The notes beneath the pieces were generated by a model, which did not search any database, was not told the DNA's origin, and saw only the letters and a program-made list of their open reading frames with translations. The position numbers and the translations under genes are program-made. Of a stretch of 64,000 bases of DNA, positions 11,549 through 24,392 are shown one piece after another. Position 1 is the stretch's first letter. Every line of letters starts with the position of its first letter. This DNA comes from Saccopteryx bilineata (Eukaryota; Chordata; Mammalia; Chiroptera; Emballonuridae). The DNA lies in contig NC_089495.1 of NCBI RefSeq assembly GCF_036850765.1, forward strand, positions 205,655,847-205,719,846, in the 5' to 3' direction.

Positions 11549-12656
11549 GTTGCTCTTGAGGGTGAAAAGTGTGGCTGGGCTCTAGGGCCTCTGTTCTCCC
11601 GGATTTCGGTGCTGCCTGAGTCCGGGGAGGCTGCAGAGGCTGGGAGGGCTTCGACCTTCACACCCCCGGAGCCCACCTGGCAGTCCGGAAACGTCTGCGG
11701 GTTTGAGGGGGGGGGTTCCTGGCAGCTGCCTCCCCTCTGCGCCTCTGAGATCAGTGTGAGATCACACTGTGACTATATGGCCGGCCTGGGACTCGAACCT
11801 CTGTCGTGAGCCTCTGAGGGCTCTGTTTTTTCCGCTTGAAGGGGCTGCCTCCATGCTGATGACTCCAATGACTTCCTGGCTGGGGTGACCCTGCCTTTCA
11901 GCCCACAAACACATGACTCATCGAAAAGGAAGACGTTGGGCAGTGGGCACTGAGGTCTGAGCCGGGGGCTGGGTAGGTCCCCTTGAGTCTCTGTGGCTGG
12001 ACAGCTGCCCTCTGATGCCACACGTGGCCACTGACCTGGGCCTGCAGAGGAGGAGTTGCCAGCATGCCTGTTTGTCTACTGGCCTTCTTTCTTTTGTTCT
12101 TTGTTCTTTTTTTTAAAATCTTTTCAGCCATGAAATATTTCAAACATGGGTTCCCTTATACACGTTCAGATGCTCAAACTCTTAGAGTTACTTTTGTCAC
12201 AAGGTTTCTGTGATCTGATCATCTGGGTCCCCCACTAATCCAGGGTCCTGGGGCAGAGACTAAGACTTTCTTATTATTCTGTGTGTCCCACAAACCAGCA
12301 AACACAGAAACACCCGCGGCGGGAGCGTTCTCCCACGCAAACCCTGCTCACGCGGGTTTGTCTTCCCCCCACACGAGGTTTAGGGTTTGTGGGGCCATTT
12401 CGTCTCCCAGACTTGTTGTAAACTCTGTCCTCTGGTTTTGGTTTGCTCCCCAGTCTCTGTCTGTTTTGATGTAGGGGGTTTGGAGAGATCCAAAAACTCT
12501 TTCCCCCATCGCCCCTACAGGCACGGCCCCTTTCCAGGACTCTTTCTGAATAGATATATATATGGGTAGGAGAGATAAAAAACCAAACAGTGCTCAGGGT
12601 GTGGAGTGCCCATCTCCCCCGGGCCCTGGGGATGACTGCTGCATGGCGCGGGCTCC

Positions 12657-14564
12657 CTGCACCCAGCACACACACCCAGCACACACACACACCCAGCTCG
12701 CACACACACACCCAGCACACACACACCCAGCACACACACACATGCACACACACACACCCAGCACACACACACATGCACACACACACACCCAGCACACACA
12801 CACCCAGCACACACACGCACACGCACATACACACCCAGTACGCACACACACCCAGCACACACACACCCAGCACACACGCACACACACACACACCCAGCAC
12901 ACATGCACACACACACACACCCAGCACACACATACACCCAGCACACATGCACACACACACACACCCAGCACACACATACACCCAGCACACACACACATCC
13001 ACACACATGCACACACACACCCCCACACACACCCAGCACACACACACACTCAGCACACACACACCCAGCACACACACACCCAGCACGCACACACCCAGCA
13101 CACACACGCACACGCACATACACACCCAGTACGCACACACACGCAGCACACACACACACCCAGCACACATGCACACACACACACACCCAGCACACACATA
13201 CACCCAGCACACACACACATCCACACACATGCACACACACACCCCCACACACACCCAGCACACACACACACCCAGCACACACACACATGCACACACACAC
13301 CCAGCACACACACACCCAGCACACACACACACACGCACATACACACCCAGTACGCACACACACCCAGCACACACACACACCCAGCACACATGCACACACA
13401 CACACACCCAGCACACACATACACCCAGCACACACACACATCCACACACATGCACACACACACCCCCACACACACCCAGCACATACCCAGCACACACCCA
13501 GCACACACACACACCCAGCACACACACACACACTCAGCACACACACACCCAGCACACACACACACCCAGCACGCACACACCCAGCACACACACACACACC
13601 CAGCACACACCCAGCACACACCCAGCACACACACGCACACGCACACACACACCCAGCATGCACACACACCCAGCACACACACACACCCAGCACACATGCA
13701 CACCCACACACCCACACACCCACACACACACCCAGCACACACATACACCCAGCACACACACACATCCACACACATGCACACACACACCCCCACACACACC
13801 CAGCACACACACACACCCAGCACACACACACACTCAGCACACACACACCCAGCACGCACGCACCCAGCACGCACACACCCAGCACACACCCAGCACACAC
13901 GCACACACACACACTCAGCACACACACACACCCAGCACACACACACCCAGCACACACCCAGCACACACACACACCCAGCACACACACCCAGCACACACAC
14001 ACACACCCAGCACACACACACCCAGCACACACACACCCAGCACACACACACACACCCAGCACACACCCAGCACACACACACACCCAGCACACACACACAC
14101 CCAGCACACACACACACTCAGCACACACACACCCAGCACGCACGCACCCAGCACGCACACACCCAGCACACACCCAGCACACACGCACACACACACACTC
14201 AGCACACACACACACCCAGCACACACACACCCAGCACACACACACACCCAGCACACACACCCAGCACACACACACACACCCAGCACACACACACACCCAG
14301 CACACACACACCCAGCACACACACACACACCCAGCACACACCCAGCACACACACACACCCAGCACACACACGCTCACACACACACACCCAGCACACACAC
14401 ACACACACACCCAGCACACACAGCACACACGCACACACGCTCACACACACCCAGCACGCACACACACGCACACACACGCACACACAGCACGCACACACAG
14501 CACACACACACACACGCTCACACACACCCAGCACGCACACACACGCACACACACACACACACAC
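12657..14564. repeat. 1.9-kb CA-rich minisatellite with higher-order repeats
   Basis: The basic unit is CCCAGCACACAC followed by a variable run of AC, sometimes changed to CTCAGCAC, CGCAC, CATCCAC or ATGCAC. Marker variants recur at fixed spacing. The 'catccacacacatgcac' block starts at 12996, 13218, 13439 and 13763 (222, 221 and 324 bp apart). A 'cactcagcacacac' block followed by two GCACGCA variants recurs at 13831 and 14115 (284 bp). The array lacks stop codons on both strands, so it makes reading frames of 600-700 codons rich in His/Thr/Pro (plus) or Cys/Val/Gly (minus). These are by-products of the repeat, not genes. Confidence 0.95.
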
Positions 14565-14589
14565 TTAGGCCCCCGGCCCGGCCCTTACG

Positions 14590-14990
14590 CAGACACTGGT
14601 GTATCCTGCTTTTCTGCCTGTGCTCAGCCCTGGGTTTTGACATCGTTCCAAGTCCGTATACAGAGTACTTCCCCACTTAAAAATAAGAACGGCTGCACAT
14701 AAAGAGGGGATTTTTAGCTTTTTGCATCACAGACCCCTTTGACATCTGGTAGCAGGACGGACCCCCTTCTCATAATCCTTTTTTTTCCAAGCACAGAAAA
14801 TAAAGTGCACGATGCTATGTTAGGAGACCACTGCACGGAGATGCTGGTGCTGCAGTAGCAGCGGGTGAGTGATGCAGCCACGGGTGAGTTTCTCCGTCTG
14901 CACGTCAGATATAAGGTGTGGGGCCGGTCTCCCGTCTGGAGGAGCAGGGGCATTTTGTGAGGTGCCTGCAGCCTCTATGTTGTCGTACAA
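14590..14990. repeat. Fossil transposon fragments (unassigned)
   Basis: About 14640-14700 resembles an old antisense L1 ('ttgacatcgttccaagtccg'). About 14710-14830 ('gcatcacagacccctttgac', 'gtgcacgatgctatgtta') looks like an old DNA-transposon remnant. Both calls are weak. Confidence 0.35.
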
Positions 14991-16100
14991 AAGTGCCTTC
15001 AACCTCTGCTGAGACGAGGCCCCGGCCAGCCCCCTGGGGAGCATGTCCCTCAGCGCCCGCTGCCCTGCAGCTTGAGGTCAGCGACTACCAAGTGGCTCTA
15101 CTTTTCCCATCCAAGTTCACAGAGTCCCTGAGTTGGGAGCCCCAGGTTCAACTCTGCTAAAAAAGAAAAAAGTGTGGCTGTCCCTCCTTTTATTGAAAAG
15201 TCACCCTGCTTTAGCATCTCTCCACGCCTTGCCACTGCACAGATGGGGAAACTGAGGCCCCAGCTGGAAGATGGACGGACTGCCCTGGCGGAGCCCGGAA
15301 CCCTGGCTCCCGACCCAGGTGCTCGCCCCACTGGGGTGGGGGCAGGGAGCTGGCCCGCCTGCCAGGAGCAGGTTGGCAGCTGGCGTCCTGTCCTGAGTGT
15401 GACCCGGCCCGGCCTGCGCACTGCACCCCACCCTGGCCGGCACAGCTGTGGATGTGACAGGAGGCTTGGCTCCGGTTCACCCAGGCACATTCCTGGCCCA
15501 GCCACAATATTTTTCTTTTCCTTTTTTTTGGGTGACTCTTTCTCCCACACACCCCCCTTTCACTCCCCCCCTTTTCCTCAAAAATGCTCTGTCTCTCCCC
15601 AGAGGGTCCCTTAGGGCGGCGGCTCTTGGAGGGAAATGCGGCCTGGATTTCCTGGAACACGTGGAGCCGGAGTCCCAGAGCTGGGAGGAGGGGTGCTGCG
15701 GGCTGCAGAGTGTCACCCTGTCCTTTACCAGCGCTGTGTTCTCTGGGGCCTCCGTATTCCCACGCAGCTGGGCCCTGGGGACAGAGGCACCTCTGCTGTG
15801 CTGCAGCGATGGGGGCGAGAGACGCCCTCCGGGGAATCCGCTCTGTGACCTTTGAGGCTCTGTGACCTTGGACAAGAACACAGGCTCTCTCTCGCTCAGC
15901 CCTGGTGTCCTCCCTCCTTCTAGCGAGGCCCCGTGGTCAGGACCTGCCAAGGCTGCTGGTCGGTCTAGACAGGTGCTGGCCATGCTCGGCCTCTTCCTGA
16001 ACCGGAAAGGCAGGCGGCCTCAGCAAGTGGGGCGTTTGGGGGGGAGCTGGGGATGCAGGTTTGGGGATGTCGTTGGTGCAGGGGTGAAACTGGGGACCTG
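14990..16100. other. Intergenic, GC-rich, unassigned
   Basis: An MIR-like core lies at about 15235-15330 ('cagatggggaaactgaggc'). The rest shows no recognised gene. Overlapping open frames of 130-170 codons on both strands are unlike known proteins. Confidence 0.45.
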
Positions 16101-16660
16101 TGGTCCTTCCTTCCTTCATTCACATGACAAATACCTGTTGAGCACTTAGCGTTGTGCAAGCAAGCCCTGGGCTCAGCTGTGAACAAGACACCAAGTCCAC
16201 ACCGCCTTCTTGGGCCCACAGACCAAGAGCAGAGAAATAAACTCCCCCGTGGCGGCCAGGCGGGGATGAGTACTGGGGGGTAATAGGAGGCAGGGCGCAG
16301 GGGTCTGGGGATGCCTCTGCGGGGTGATGAGAGCCCCGGAAGCAGGCGGAGGGAGCGGTGCATGCGTGCTAAGGCCCCGCGGTGGGAGCATTTGAGGGAA
16401 GGGAAGACCGTGCAGAGACACAGGTGAGCAGAGAGCGCGTGGGGCCTGTGGGCCGAGGCAAGGGCTTCCCTCCACTCCTGGGACCCTTCCACGGGCTCTG
16501 AGCGTGCTGTGACAGTCTGTGGTCTGTACATTGAGCCACCGGGGGTCCTAAGGAGATGCGCACGTGGAACACCAGCGCTGAGGCCGACCAGCTCCCTGCT
16601 GGCTCTGGGACCCTGCGCAGGAGGCTTCCCTCCTCATGCCTCAGTTTCCCCTCAGTAAAC
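16100..16660. repeat. Ancient interspersed repeat and MIR fragments
   Basis: 'ccttcattcacatgacaaat' and 'ctgttgagcacttagcg' open a copy of the same old family as 7360-7900. MIR-like sequence follows near 16600-16660 ('cctcatgcctcagtttcccc'). Confidence 0.45.
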
Positions 16661-17299
16661 GGGGCGCGTGGCACTGGGGTGGCCGGGAGGAAGGACCCCG
16701 GAGGGCACAGCTACAGCTCTCCGTGGTGAGGGCCGCTCTTTCTGTGAGTCTCCGTGGAGTGCAGCCACTTTCTGGGGGAGAAGTGCCAGCGACAGAGGAG
16801 CCAAAGGCGGGCTTTGACCAAAGGAGGGGCGGGTGGCTTTGAGCTAAGCTGTTCAGCTCTTGGGGACATGTGGGGTTATGACCTGGGGTGGGGACATCCC
16901 TCAGTCATCTGTGGCCCTTTTCCCTTTCTGGGTACAGAGCTGGATTTAAGGGACCCTCTGGGGCAAGGGAAAGGGGGGCAAGGAGCCACCCTGAGATGTG
17001 GGGGTGCAGGGGTCCTCCTGAGTTTCACTGTGGTCTCATGATGCCTGGCCAATCACTGATTCTTCCCCAGAGGAAGCTGGGACCCATCTGGTGTGCTCAT
17101 CACCCTCCCTCTCTCCCCTACTTTGAGCCTCAGTTTTCTCATTTGTGAGGTGGGTACAAGTCTCAGCCCCTTGCGATGATGAGGAGGTTTGGGGGAACAG
17201 TGGCTCGCCGGGCATGGGGTGCTTGGACAGGACCCCGCTGTTGAGGTGGGAACCCACTTGCCGGGGCACTGTGCTAAGCATGTCCACAGCTGCACTGAA

Positions 17300-17760
17300 A
17301 GCCAGTGGGATCAGGTCACTCGGTGGGAACCTTCAGTGGCTTCCCTTTGCTCTCCAGCTAAAGAACAAGCCCCTGTCCCGGTGCCCAGGCCTCCTGGCTC
17401 CCCCTCATTAGTACCAACTTCGTTCTGGCACCCAGGCCTTTGCCCTGCTCCGTGGGCCCTTTCCCCTTGGCCTGGTCGACTTCCACGCCCCGTGTCACTC
17501 GGCAGAGTGGCCTCTTCCTGGAGGAAGCCCACACTGACCGGCGGCCCAGGTTGGCTCCAGCGTTGCCTGGTCTTTGTGGTGCCGCCTGTCCTCCTGGTCA
17601 CGCCCGTCACTGGTGTGATTTCGTTTATCGGGCCACTGCCTGGTTACTGACTCTCTCCCTGGGAAGACTGTGTATTCCAGGAGGGCAGGGACGTTGTCTC
17701 GTCCGCCGCTGTGCCCCTGACATCCCACACGGCGCCTGCGCAGAGCAGATGCTCAGGAAA
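17300..17760 (+). mobile_element. L2 LINE 3'-region fragment
   Basis: The order 'caccttcag-like' wording, 'cacccaggcctttgccctgc', 'ctcttcctggaggaagccca' and 'gtgtattccaggagggcagg' matches the L2 3' region. It is old and non-coding. The flanking 16660-17300 has an MIR-like core at about 17125-17170. Confidence 0.65.
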
Positions 17761-17814
17761 GGCAGGCTGGAGAAACGGAGGGCTGGAACCCTCCTGACAA
17801 CCAGAGGAAGGTGG

Positions 17815-17895
17815 TGGGACTATTCCCTGTTTACAGATAAAGCTCAGGGATGTTAAGTAACACGCCTGCCTCAAGGTCAGACGGCCAGAATCAGA
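17815..17895 (+). repeat. MIR fragment
   Basis: 'gtttacagataaagctcagg' with 'gatgttaagtaacacgcctg' is a diverged MIR core. Confidence 0.6.
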
Positions 17896-20480
17896 TGGTG
17901 TCTGTCTGGGGACGTCTCCCTGCCAACAGGACCCAGAAGGTGGGCAGACAGGGAGATGGGGGTGGGGGGTATGCGAAGGGGAAGTAGGTCCATTTGGGCA
18001 GGGAGCGGGGTCTGGGGGCGAGCCCCACCCATCCGTGTTTTCTCCTGGCGGATGACGGTTTGTGGCTGTTTTCCTCCAGGGCAACTCAGGTGACCTTCAG
18101 GTTAGGGCCTGCCGAGGTCCCAGGGGCTGGCTGGGTGGAGGACCCGGTCTGGCTCAGGCTGCGTTTCTCGCCCCTTTGCCGCCTGCTGGCTTCAAGCACA
18201 GATTACAACTTCCCCTCCTCGCCTGTCTTACGCAGGCCACCTCCGGCTGGCCATTGTCTCATTGTTTGCTGAGGGAAGCTCCAGGAGGAAATTAACCTGC
18301 TGCTCACCCCAAGCAGGGAGTTCCACCCCCCCCAGTCCCTACTGGGAATGCCTGGGGGCCGGCAGAAGGGTGTGGGGGCAGGTAGCAGGCAATACAACAG
18401 GCAGCCTTGAAAGGAGTGAGCTCCCAAGCAGGGAAACATGCAGCAGAGAGGCTACATTCGTTGGCAAACATTGATTAGGGCCCCATCGTGGGGCCTGGCT
18501 GTGTGTCAGGGAGCTGAAGGTACAAATGTGAGTCAAAGCTCTCCTTAAGGACCCTTGGGCTGATCAGATGTGTGGTGGAGGGGCCTCAAAGTCAAATGCC
18601 CCTGGGGGCCAGACGGATAACAGAAATCTGAAGGCAAGTGAGCAATAGGGAGTGGTGGGGCCTATGGCAAAATGAAAACTGCATGGGTCTCCTAAAGGCC
18701 TTTAGGTTCCAGTTTTATTTTCACAAGGTGCTAATGAAACCAAATTAATTCCACCCCCACCCCCCAGATGGATACAGCCTGTAGACTCCCAGTGTAGACC
18801 TTTAGAAGGGAATTCTTATTCGAGGATGATGTTGGATCATTACTCATTGGTGTCCCACCCTTTGTTGCCTCCTGCTAACTTTAACTGTAGCTACTGACAG
18901 TGTCTCATTTCAAGGGCCCGTAGGTCTTTGGATTTCTCTGAAGCCTTGGGAACTCTCTCAGCCAGGATCTGGGAGAAGCTGATGCACCCCCTGGGGAAAC
19001 CCTCCATCCCTGCAGGCTGGGAGTAGGTGGGGAAGTTTCTCAGCCTGTTTTCCCCATTGGAGGTGATGCCTTGTGCGCGGTTGCTCGCAGGGTCTGGATG
19101 AGATTGGGGCACTGGCTTGCTCATACTGGAAACGCGAAGACAGTCTCTTGTGTGTTTTCTGAATAGAGTTCACGAATATAAACTTACGTGAGGTTCTAAG
19201 GCTGACTATATTAACTCTGTGATTACAAGTCCTCATAAGTTAACTCATCCGTGGTCCCAGAATGACAGCATTCTAATATGACCCGAAACATACCGATCAG
19301 CAGTGAACTCGGGTATGCAAGAAATGTAACATTTTCTGTAACTGAGTTTCGCTCCTCCTGAGCTCCTAGATTTCCTGACGCCAGAAAATGTAAACTTCAG
19401 TCAAGTTGCAGATTTGAACGTGATTGAGTGAGTTGGGCTTTCCCCCTCCTTCCCCTTTTTTTTTCCTTGAGTTTTTAGTTCGGGATGGTGGGGGCATCTT
19501 AATATTGATCAGGGGGAGGGAGGAGGCCATCCGTGAGGGGTATTTCTCACGGAAGTTTAGTCAAAGCCCTGAGTAATTTGAGGGTATACAATTTCTGCCG
19601 TAACTCGGAGGGTAAGAATAGATGAGTCAAATTCGTTTTCCTGTTTAGGAAGTGAGCTAGAGATGATCTGGGCGGCGAGCAGAAGGGCAGTGTAGTAGAG
19701 ATATTTAGCTGTCATGCAATGACCTGACTTCCCCTTTTCCGGTAGCTGCAGATGGCCACGCAGCAGAAGACTACATCTCCCAGTCTCCCTTGCAATTAGG
19801 TGTGGCCACATGACCAGGTTCTGACAATGGGTATGTATGAGAACCCAAAACGGGGTGCACAACTTCTGGGTGACATAGTTAAAGACAAAGGGGACATTTT
19901 CACCCGGCTCCTTTTCTCCCATTTCTGCCAGCTAGAATTTGACATGGCAGGAGGGGCTTGAGGTAACGATATATGTAGAACACCAAGCTCAGTGCCCATG
20001 GCGAGTGCTTACTAAGTGGTTGTTTTGCTGAAGGTTGTGAATCACGGTAGGAACAGTGTGAAAGGTAGAGAGAGAGGGCAGGGCTGGGAGGTCTCAGGTG
20101 TGAAACAGAGAGATCCCTGAGGGACAGAGTGTGGAGAGGCTCTGGGACGAGGCAAGCCGCGCGTGGTGCGGGGGTGTTATAACTGTGAGCAGAGAAGGTG
20201 TGGTACCACTAGAGGAAGAAGGAGAAAACAGACAAAGAGACAAAGTGGAGCCAGGCTTGGGAAGATCCTTTCCCGAGCTTTATTTTCCTTCTTTGTAAAG
20301 TGGGCACGACAATACCCGCCTAGCAGTGATTCCTTGAGATGACATAAGTCAAGCTCCTGGGAGGACGCCTGGCTCTGGAACCTCATCAGAGGTCAGTGTC
20401 GTTTCTTTCCCGCGAGAGTGGGCTCACAGAATAGCAGGGCTGTCAGGATCCTCACAGAAGATACCTCGAGTATCTGTTCA
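17895..20480. other. Intergenic with a few fossil repeats
   Basis: About 18450-18680 resembles the old family seen at 7360. About 19740-19930 ('gactacatctcccagtctcc', 'ggtgtggccacatgaccagg') is a common old LTR-type or DNA-type repeat I cannot name. The stretch 18680-19740 has nothing I can assign and may be unique sequence. Confidence 0.45.
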
Positions 20481-20935
20481 CGAACTGTTCACACATCATC
20501 CATCAATCTCTCAAGCTATCTCTTATCCATTTTTCATACATTCATTTAAACACCAACAACTCATTCATCATCCATTCATCATCCACCCCGCCAAACGTCC
20601 ACTCATTCTTCCCCGTCATCTCTCCCTTATCTGTCATCATACAGTCACCACCAAACCGCTATCCATCTACCTGCCATCTCTTCTGTATCCATCCCTCATC
20701 AATCTATTTATCATCCATACCTCCATGTGCAGACCATCCACCCCGCCATCATTAGTCCATCTGTCTATCGACTGTCCATCATTCATCAGCCATTAGTAGC
20801 CACCCACCACCTCTTCTGCGTTCATTAGTTCCTCATCCAGCCGTTCTTCATGCATCCATCTATCTATTTACCTGTCATCCATCCATCTACCCATCTGTCC
20901 ATCCATCCATCCACCCACCCACCCACCCACCATTC
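20480..20935. repeat. Degenerate CATC/CATT tetranucleotide repeat
   Basis: The plus strand is dominated by 'atccat', 'catcatc' and 'tcattcat' variants. It ends in a cleaner block of 'tccatccatccatccaccca' and 'acccacccaccc' near 20890-20932. Bases 20935-21200 remain pyrimidine-rich without a clean unit. Confidence 0.85.
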
Positions 20936-21199
20936 TCATGCACCAAGTATTCACTCAACATATATTACTCATTCATTTCTTCATGTCTGTTATTCCCGAG
21001 CCAGTCATCAACTTCATTGGTTTACTCATTCATTCCTCTTCTGTTCACCATCCATCCTTCACTTACTCTTCCCTAAATATCTATCCTGTCTCAGCCACAT
21101 CTGTCATCGCCTGTCCCTTTCATATCTTTATAACCACACACAGTTCATCGCACCATTTTGTCATCTGTCTGTGTCCATCCACTCAGTCTGAAACACAGC

Positions 21200-21950
21200 C
21201 TGTTCCTGTGTTTCAATGTTCCTGTCACCTGCTGTGCAGTCTGCACTGGGGGTGCGGACGAATGCAGCTACCGTCTGTCCTCAGGTGGTTCAGGGTCCGG
21301 TAGGGAAAGATGGGCAAGCCTGATGTCGTCACACGTCAGGTGACAGCTGCTGTCATGAGGCGTCGTGAGAAAGAACACAGAAGAGGGCCACAGGGTACCT
21401 GCGGGAGTCAAGCGGAGGTTCACAGAGGCAGTGACAGCTGAACTGGGTCTAGAGGGATGAGTGGGAAGCTCAACTAGTGTTCTTTTTTTGGGGGGGGGCG
21501 GGATACTGAATCCTAACATGGGGTAGTGACTGCATGCAACCATCCTGAGAGTTAGCGACGGGCAGAGTTGCACCCGAGCCTCCGGACCCCGAGGGTAGTC
21601 CTGTTTCCATTTCCCAAATCTGGGAGCACACGTGAGAGTGGAAGAACCCACCTCCAAGCTGCGGGAGAACGCCGTCGCTGCTGCCGGACCGGGCTGTGGG
21701 CGGGGCACAGGACGGGGTCGCCTCGGACTTCAGCTCTCCGTTCAGGGAGAGGTCACCGCAGACGCCCCGGGAGCTGCACGGACTTGACAAAGGGAAGGAA
21801 AGATCGGCCATGGGCGGGAGGAAGAAAGCGAGGGAAAGGGGTGAGGTTTGGACAGCTTAAGTATTAACTGCTTCGGTAAAAGTTGGATCAAGAAAGAGAC
21901 CCAAGTATGTCCTTGTTACCTTTACTCAGGTAATTAGTCATAACATTGTG
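21200..21950. other. Intergenic, unassigned
   Basis: There is no recognised gene. About 21290-21480 has fossil-repeat flavour ('gtgacagctgaactgggtct' recalls the family at 7360). Confidence 0.4.
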
Positions 21951-22130
21951 ACTGCGCTAGTGGCCCGTTTTAACTGAGCGATGTGTTTAACACTGTGCCG
22001 TAAGCCTTCCATGCCTTATCTCATTGTGTCCCCCCAACAGACACCCTAAGTAGTTATTACCTTTATCCCCATTTTATAGATGAGGAAACGGAGTCTCTAT
22101 GGTGAAGCGAGGATTTAGATACAGCCCGTG
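21950..22130 (+). repeat. MIR SINE
   Basis: 'cattttatagatgaggaaac' with upstream 'taagtagttattacctttat' is an MIR core in sense orientation. Confidence 0.7.
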
Positions 22131-23400
22131 GGCAACGAGCGAGCGCTGCACCTTTTTCGTGCCTTTCTCCTTATTCTCCAGGCGCAGCTGATGTTCCGGC
22201 TCATCACCGAGCACCGGGGTGGGGGTAGGGGTGGGGGTAGGGGGAGGATGAGCAGGGAAGGAGGAGAATCATACGTAACTGCGACACAACTATTCATGGA
22301 GTAAAATGCATGCGCCATCCTGTTGGGGATTGCTTCTGTACCTCCGGACTCTTCAAACAGTGTCTGGCACATAGTAGGCACTCAAAAATACCTGTTCTTG
22401 CTTGAATTCTGTTGCAAAGAAAATGAACGACCCATTAGAATATAGAACGTGGATGTTCATGTGGTCTAATAGTGTAAAGAAGATAGAATTTTATTTCTCT
22501 CAAGTCTGGATGTGAATGATTCAGGACTAGCACGGTGGAGTTGGGGTCCAAGGCTGCTTCTTTCTTGTAGTCCTGCCGCCATTTCTAGGGCGTTCCCCTG
22601 GTCTGATGACTCCCCTGTATCTACACCCCAGCCAGTGGGGGGTGGGGGGGGAGGCATGAGGCAGCCATGAATTAGAAGATGCTCGCATCATTCTGTTCAC
22701 ATCCCATTGGTCAGAATTTAGCCACATAGGGATAACTAGATTATGTTGTGTGGCTAAGTGTTTGGCTACAAGTCAGGAGTTTTGTTTCTAAAGGAAAAAG
22801 GGAGAAGGGATATGAGGGGCAACTAGAAGTCTCTGTCACAGATGAGGAGATGTGTGGGCACCAGTAGCCTCCATAGTGGGAAGACTCTGTAGGGAAAGAT
22901 AGCCTCTCTCCCTCTGGACCGCAAGCTCTCTGAGGGCAGGGGGCTATTTTAATGGCCCTGACGTCCCTGGCAAGCAAGCTTCTATCTAGCTCAGGCTTAC
23001 GGAGAAGGACCGCTCAGACCCTGGGAAGAGACCGATGATTGGGTGGAATCAGAACAAGTGGGTTAGAGGGCTTTTGCTGGCGATCACCAAAGTGGAGAGG
23101 ATGAAAGGTCAGGCTGGGCGTCTGGGAGGCAGCCAGCAACAGTTAAGAGACACAGGAAGGTGACTGGCAAGAGGGCTGGACTGGGTAAAGGGGCAGAGAA
23201 GAATCTGGGAAGGTGGAGGCAGCATAGAGGTGGGGGAGGGTGGCTTGGTGATCACAGCTCTTCCCGCAATGGACCCTCCACAGCCCACACGGCGTCTTGG
23301 CCTCTGTTGCCTCGTTGGTGACAAGAGATGGTGGCTGAAGATGCGGTGTGCATCTTGAATGCCACAGGCCCCTTCCGGTTCGAGAAAACCATAGTGGTCT
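22130..23400. other. Intergenic, unassigned
   Basis: A short G-rich (ggggtg)n run occurs at about 22216-22245. About 22890-22950 ('ctgagggcagggggctattt') looks L2-like. No gene is seen. Confidence 0.4.
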
Positions 23401-23401
23401 C

Positions 23402-23474
23402 TCGTCCTTCCTTCCTTCCTTCCTTCCTTCCTTCCTTCCTTCCTTCCTTCCTTCCTTCCTTCCTTCCTTCCTTC
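23402..23474. repeat. (TTCC)n microsatellite
   Basis: About 17 uninterrupted TTCC units run here, followed by degenerate TTCTTTCC to about 23515. This is a polypurine/polypyrimidine tract. Confidence 0.95.
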
Positions 23475-24144
23475 TCTCTCCTTCTTTCCTTCCTTCTTTC
23501 TTTTTTTTTCACTGTACAGCATTTTTTTTTATTAAAACCTGGGTGTATTATGGAATCTAGGCCAATTTTGCATCCATGTAGAGGAGAAATGAGAGCTCCA
23601 GCGGGCACGGGTGGGGGCTTGCCCACACCTCGTCCCCTTTACCTGCCGGGTCTCACCACCCCGCCCCACGCAGCGCCACATTTCTCTGCAAGCACAAGAC
23701 CCTCCTCCCACCCCATGTAGGCCAGCAGGCCAGGGGACGAGCCACCTCTGGTGGCAGCCCTCAGTCACTAGCACCAGAGTTGGAGTTTCAGTGCTCTTGG
23801 AGGTGGGTGGTAGAAAGGTGGATGGCTCAGGTATGTGTGCTCTGAGGTGTGTAAACTCAGAGCCGTGTATCACTGAGGTGTGCAGGCTCGGAGGTATGTG
23901 GGCCTGGAGGCCTGGACCGGCCCCACCCCATCGCGTGCTGCTCTGCACCCCTCCCTGCTGGGGGCACTAGCTTCCTCTCGCTTGTCATTGGTCAATGCAC
24001 CGAGAGCGCGCCCCTCCCTTCGCTAGACCTTTCTCCATGCAGGTTCCCCCTGCCCGCACACCCTCCCTCACTCCTTCTTTCCCCTGCTCAGCTGCTACCT
24101 CACCTGAGACACTGCCTCCTCCTGGAGACCTGGAGGCCTGGCCT

Positions 24145-24375
24145 CCTTTCCTTCTTTCCTTCCCTCCTTCCCTCCCTCCCTCCCTCTTTCCCTCCTTTCT
24201 TCCTTCTTTCCTTTCTTCCTTCTTTCTCTCATTCTCCCTCTCTTCCTTTCTTTTTTTCTCTCTCTCTTTCTCTCTGTATATGTGCATGTATATGTACATA
24301 TAGATACATATATATATGTGTATATATACATATATACAATCTACATACGTACATACATGTATACAGGTGTACATA
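24145..24375. repeat. Pyrimidine tract followed by an AT-rich microsatellite
   Basis: 24145-24275 is almost pure C/T in TTCC, CCCT and TCTC variants. It passes into TATATG/ACATAT repeats to about 24375. Confidence 0.9.
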
Positions 24376-24392
24376 TAATCATATTGTTTGGA

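Noticed and set aside
12274..14680. Open frames of 420-700 codons rich in His/Thr/Pro or Cys/Val/Gly on both strands
   Set aside because: They are translations of the CA-rich minisatellite, which lacks stop codons in most frames. Several frames are open at once on both strands.
20480..20935. CRISPR-like array in the repeated CATC region
   Set aside because: Units are 4 bp and degenerate with no spacers; it is a simple repeat in a mammalian genome.
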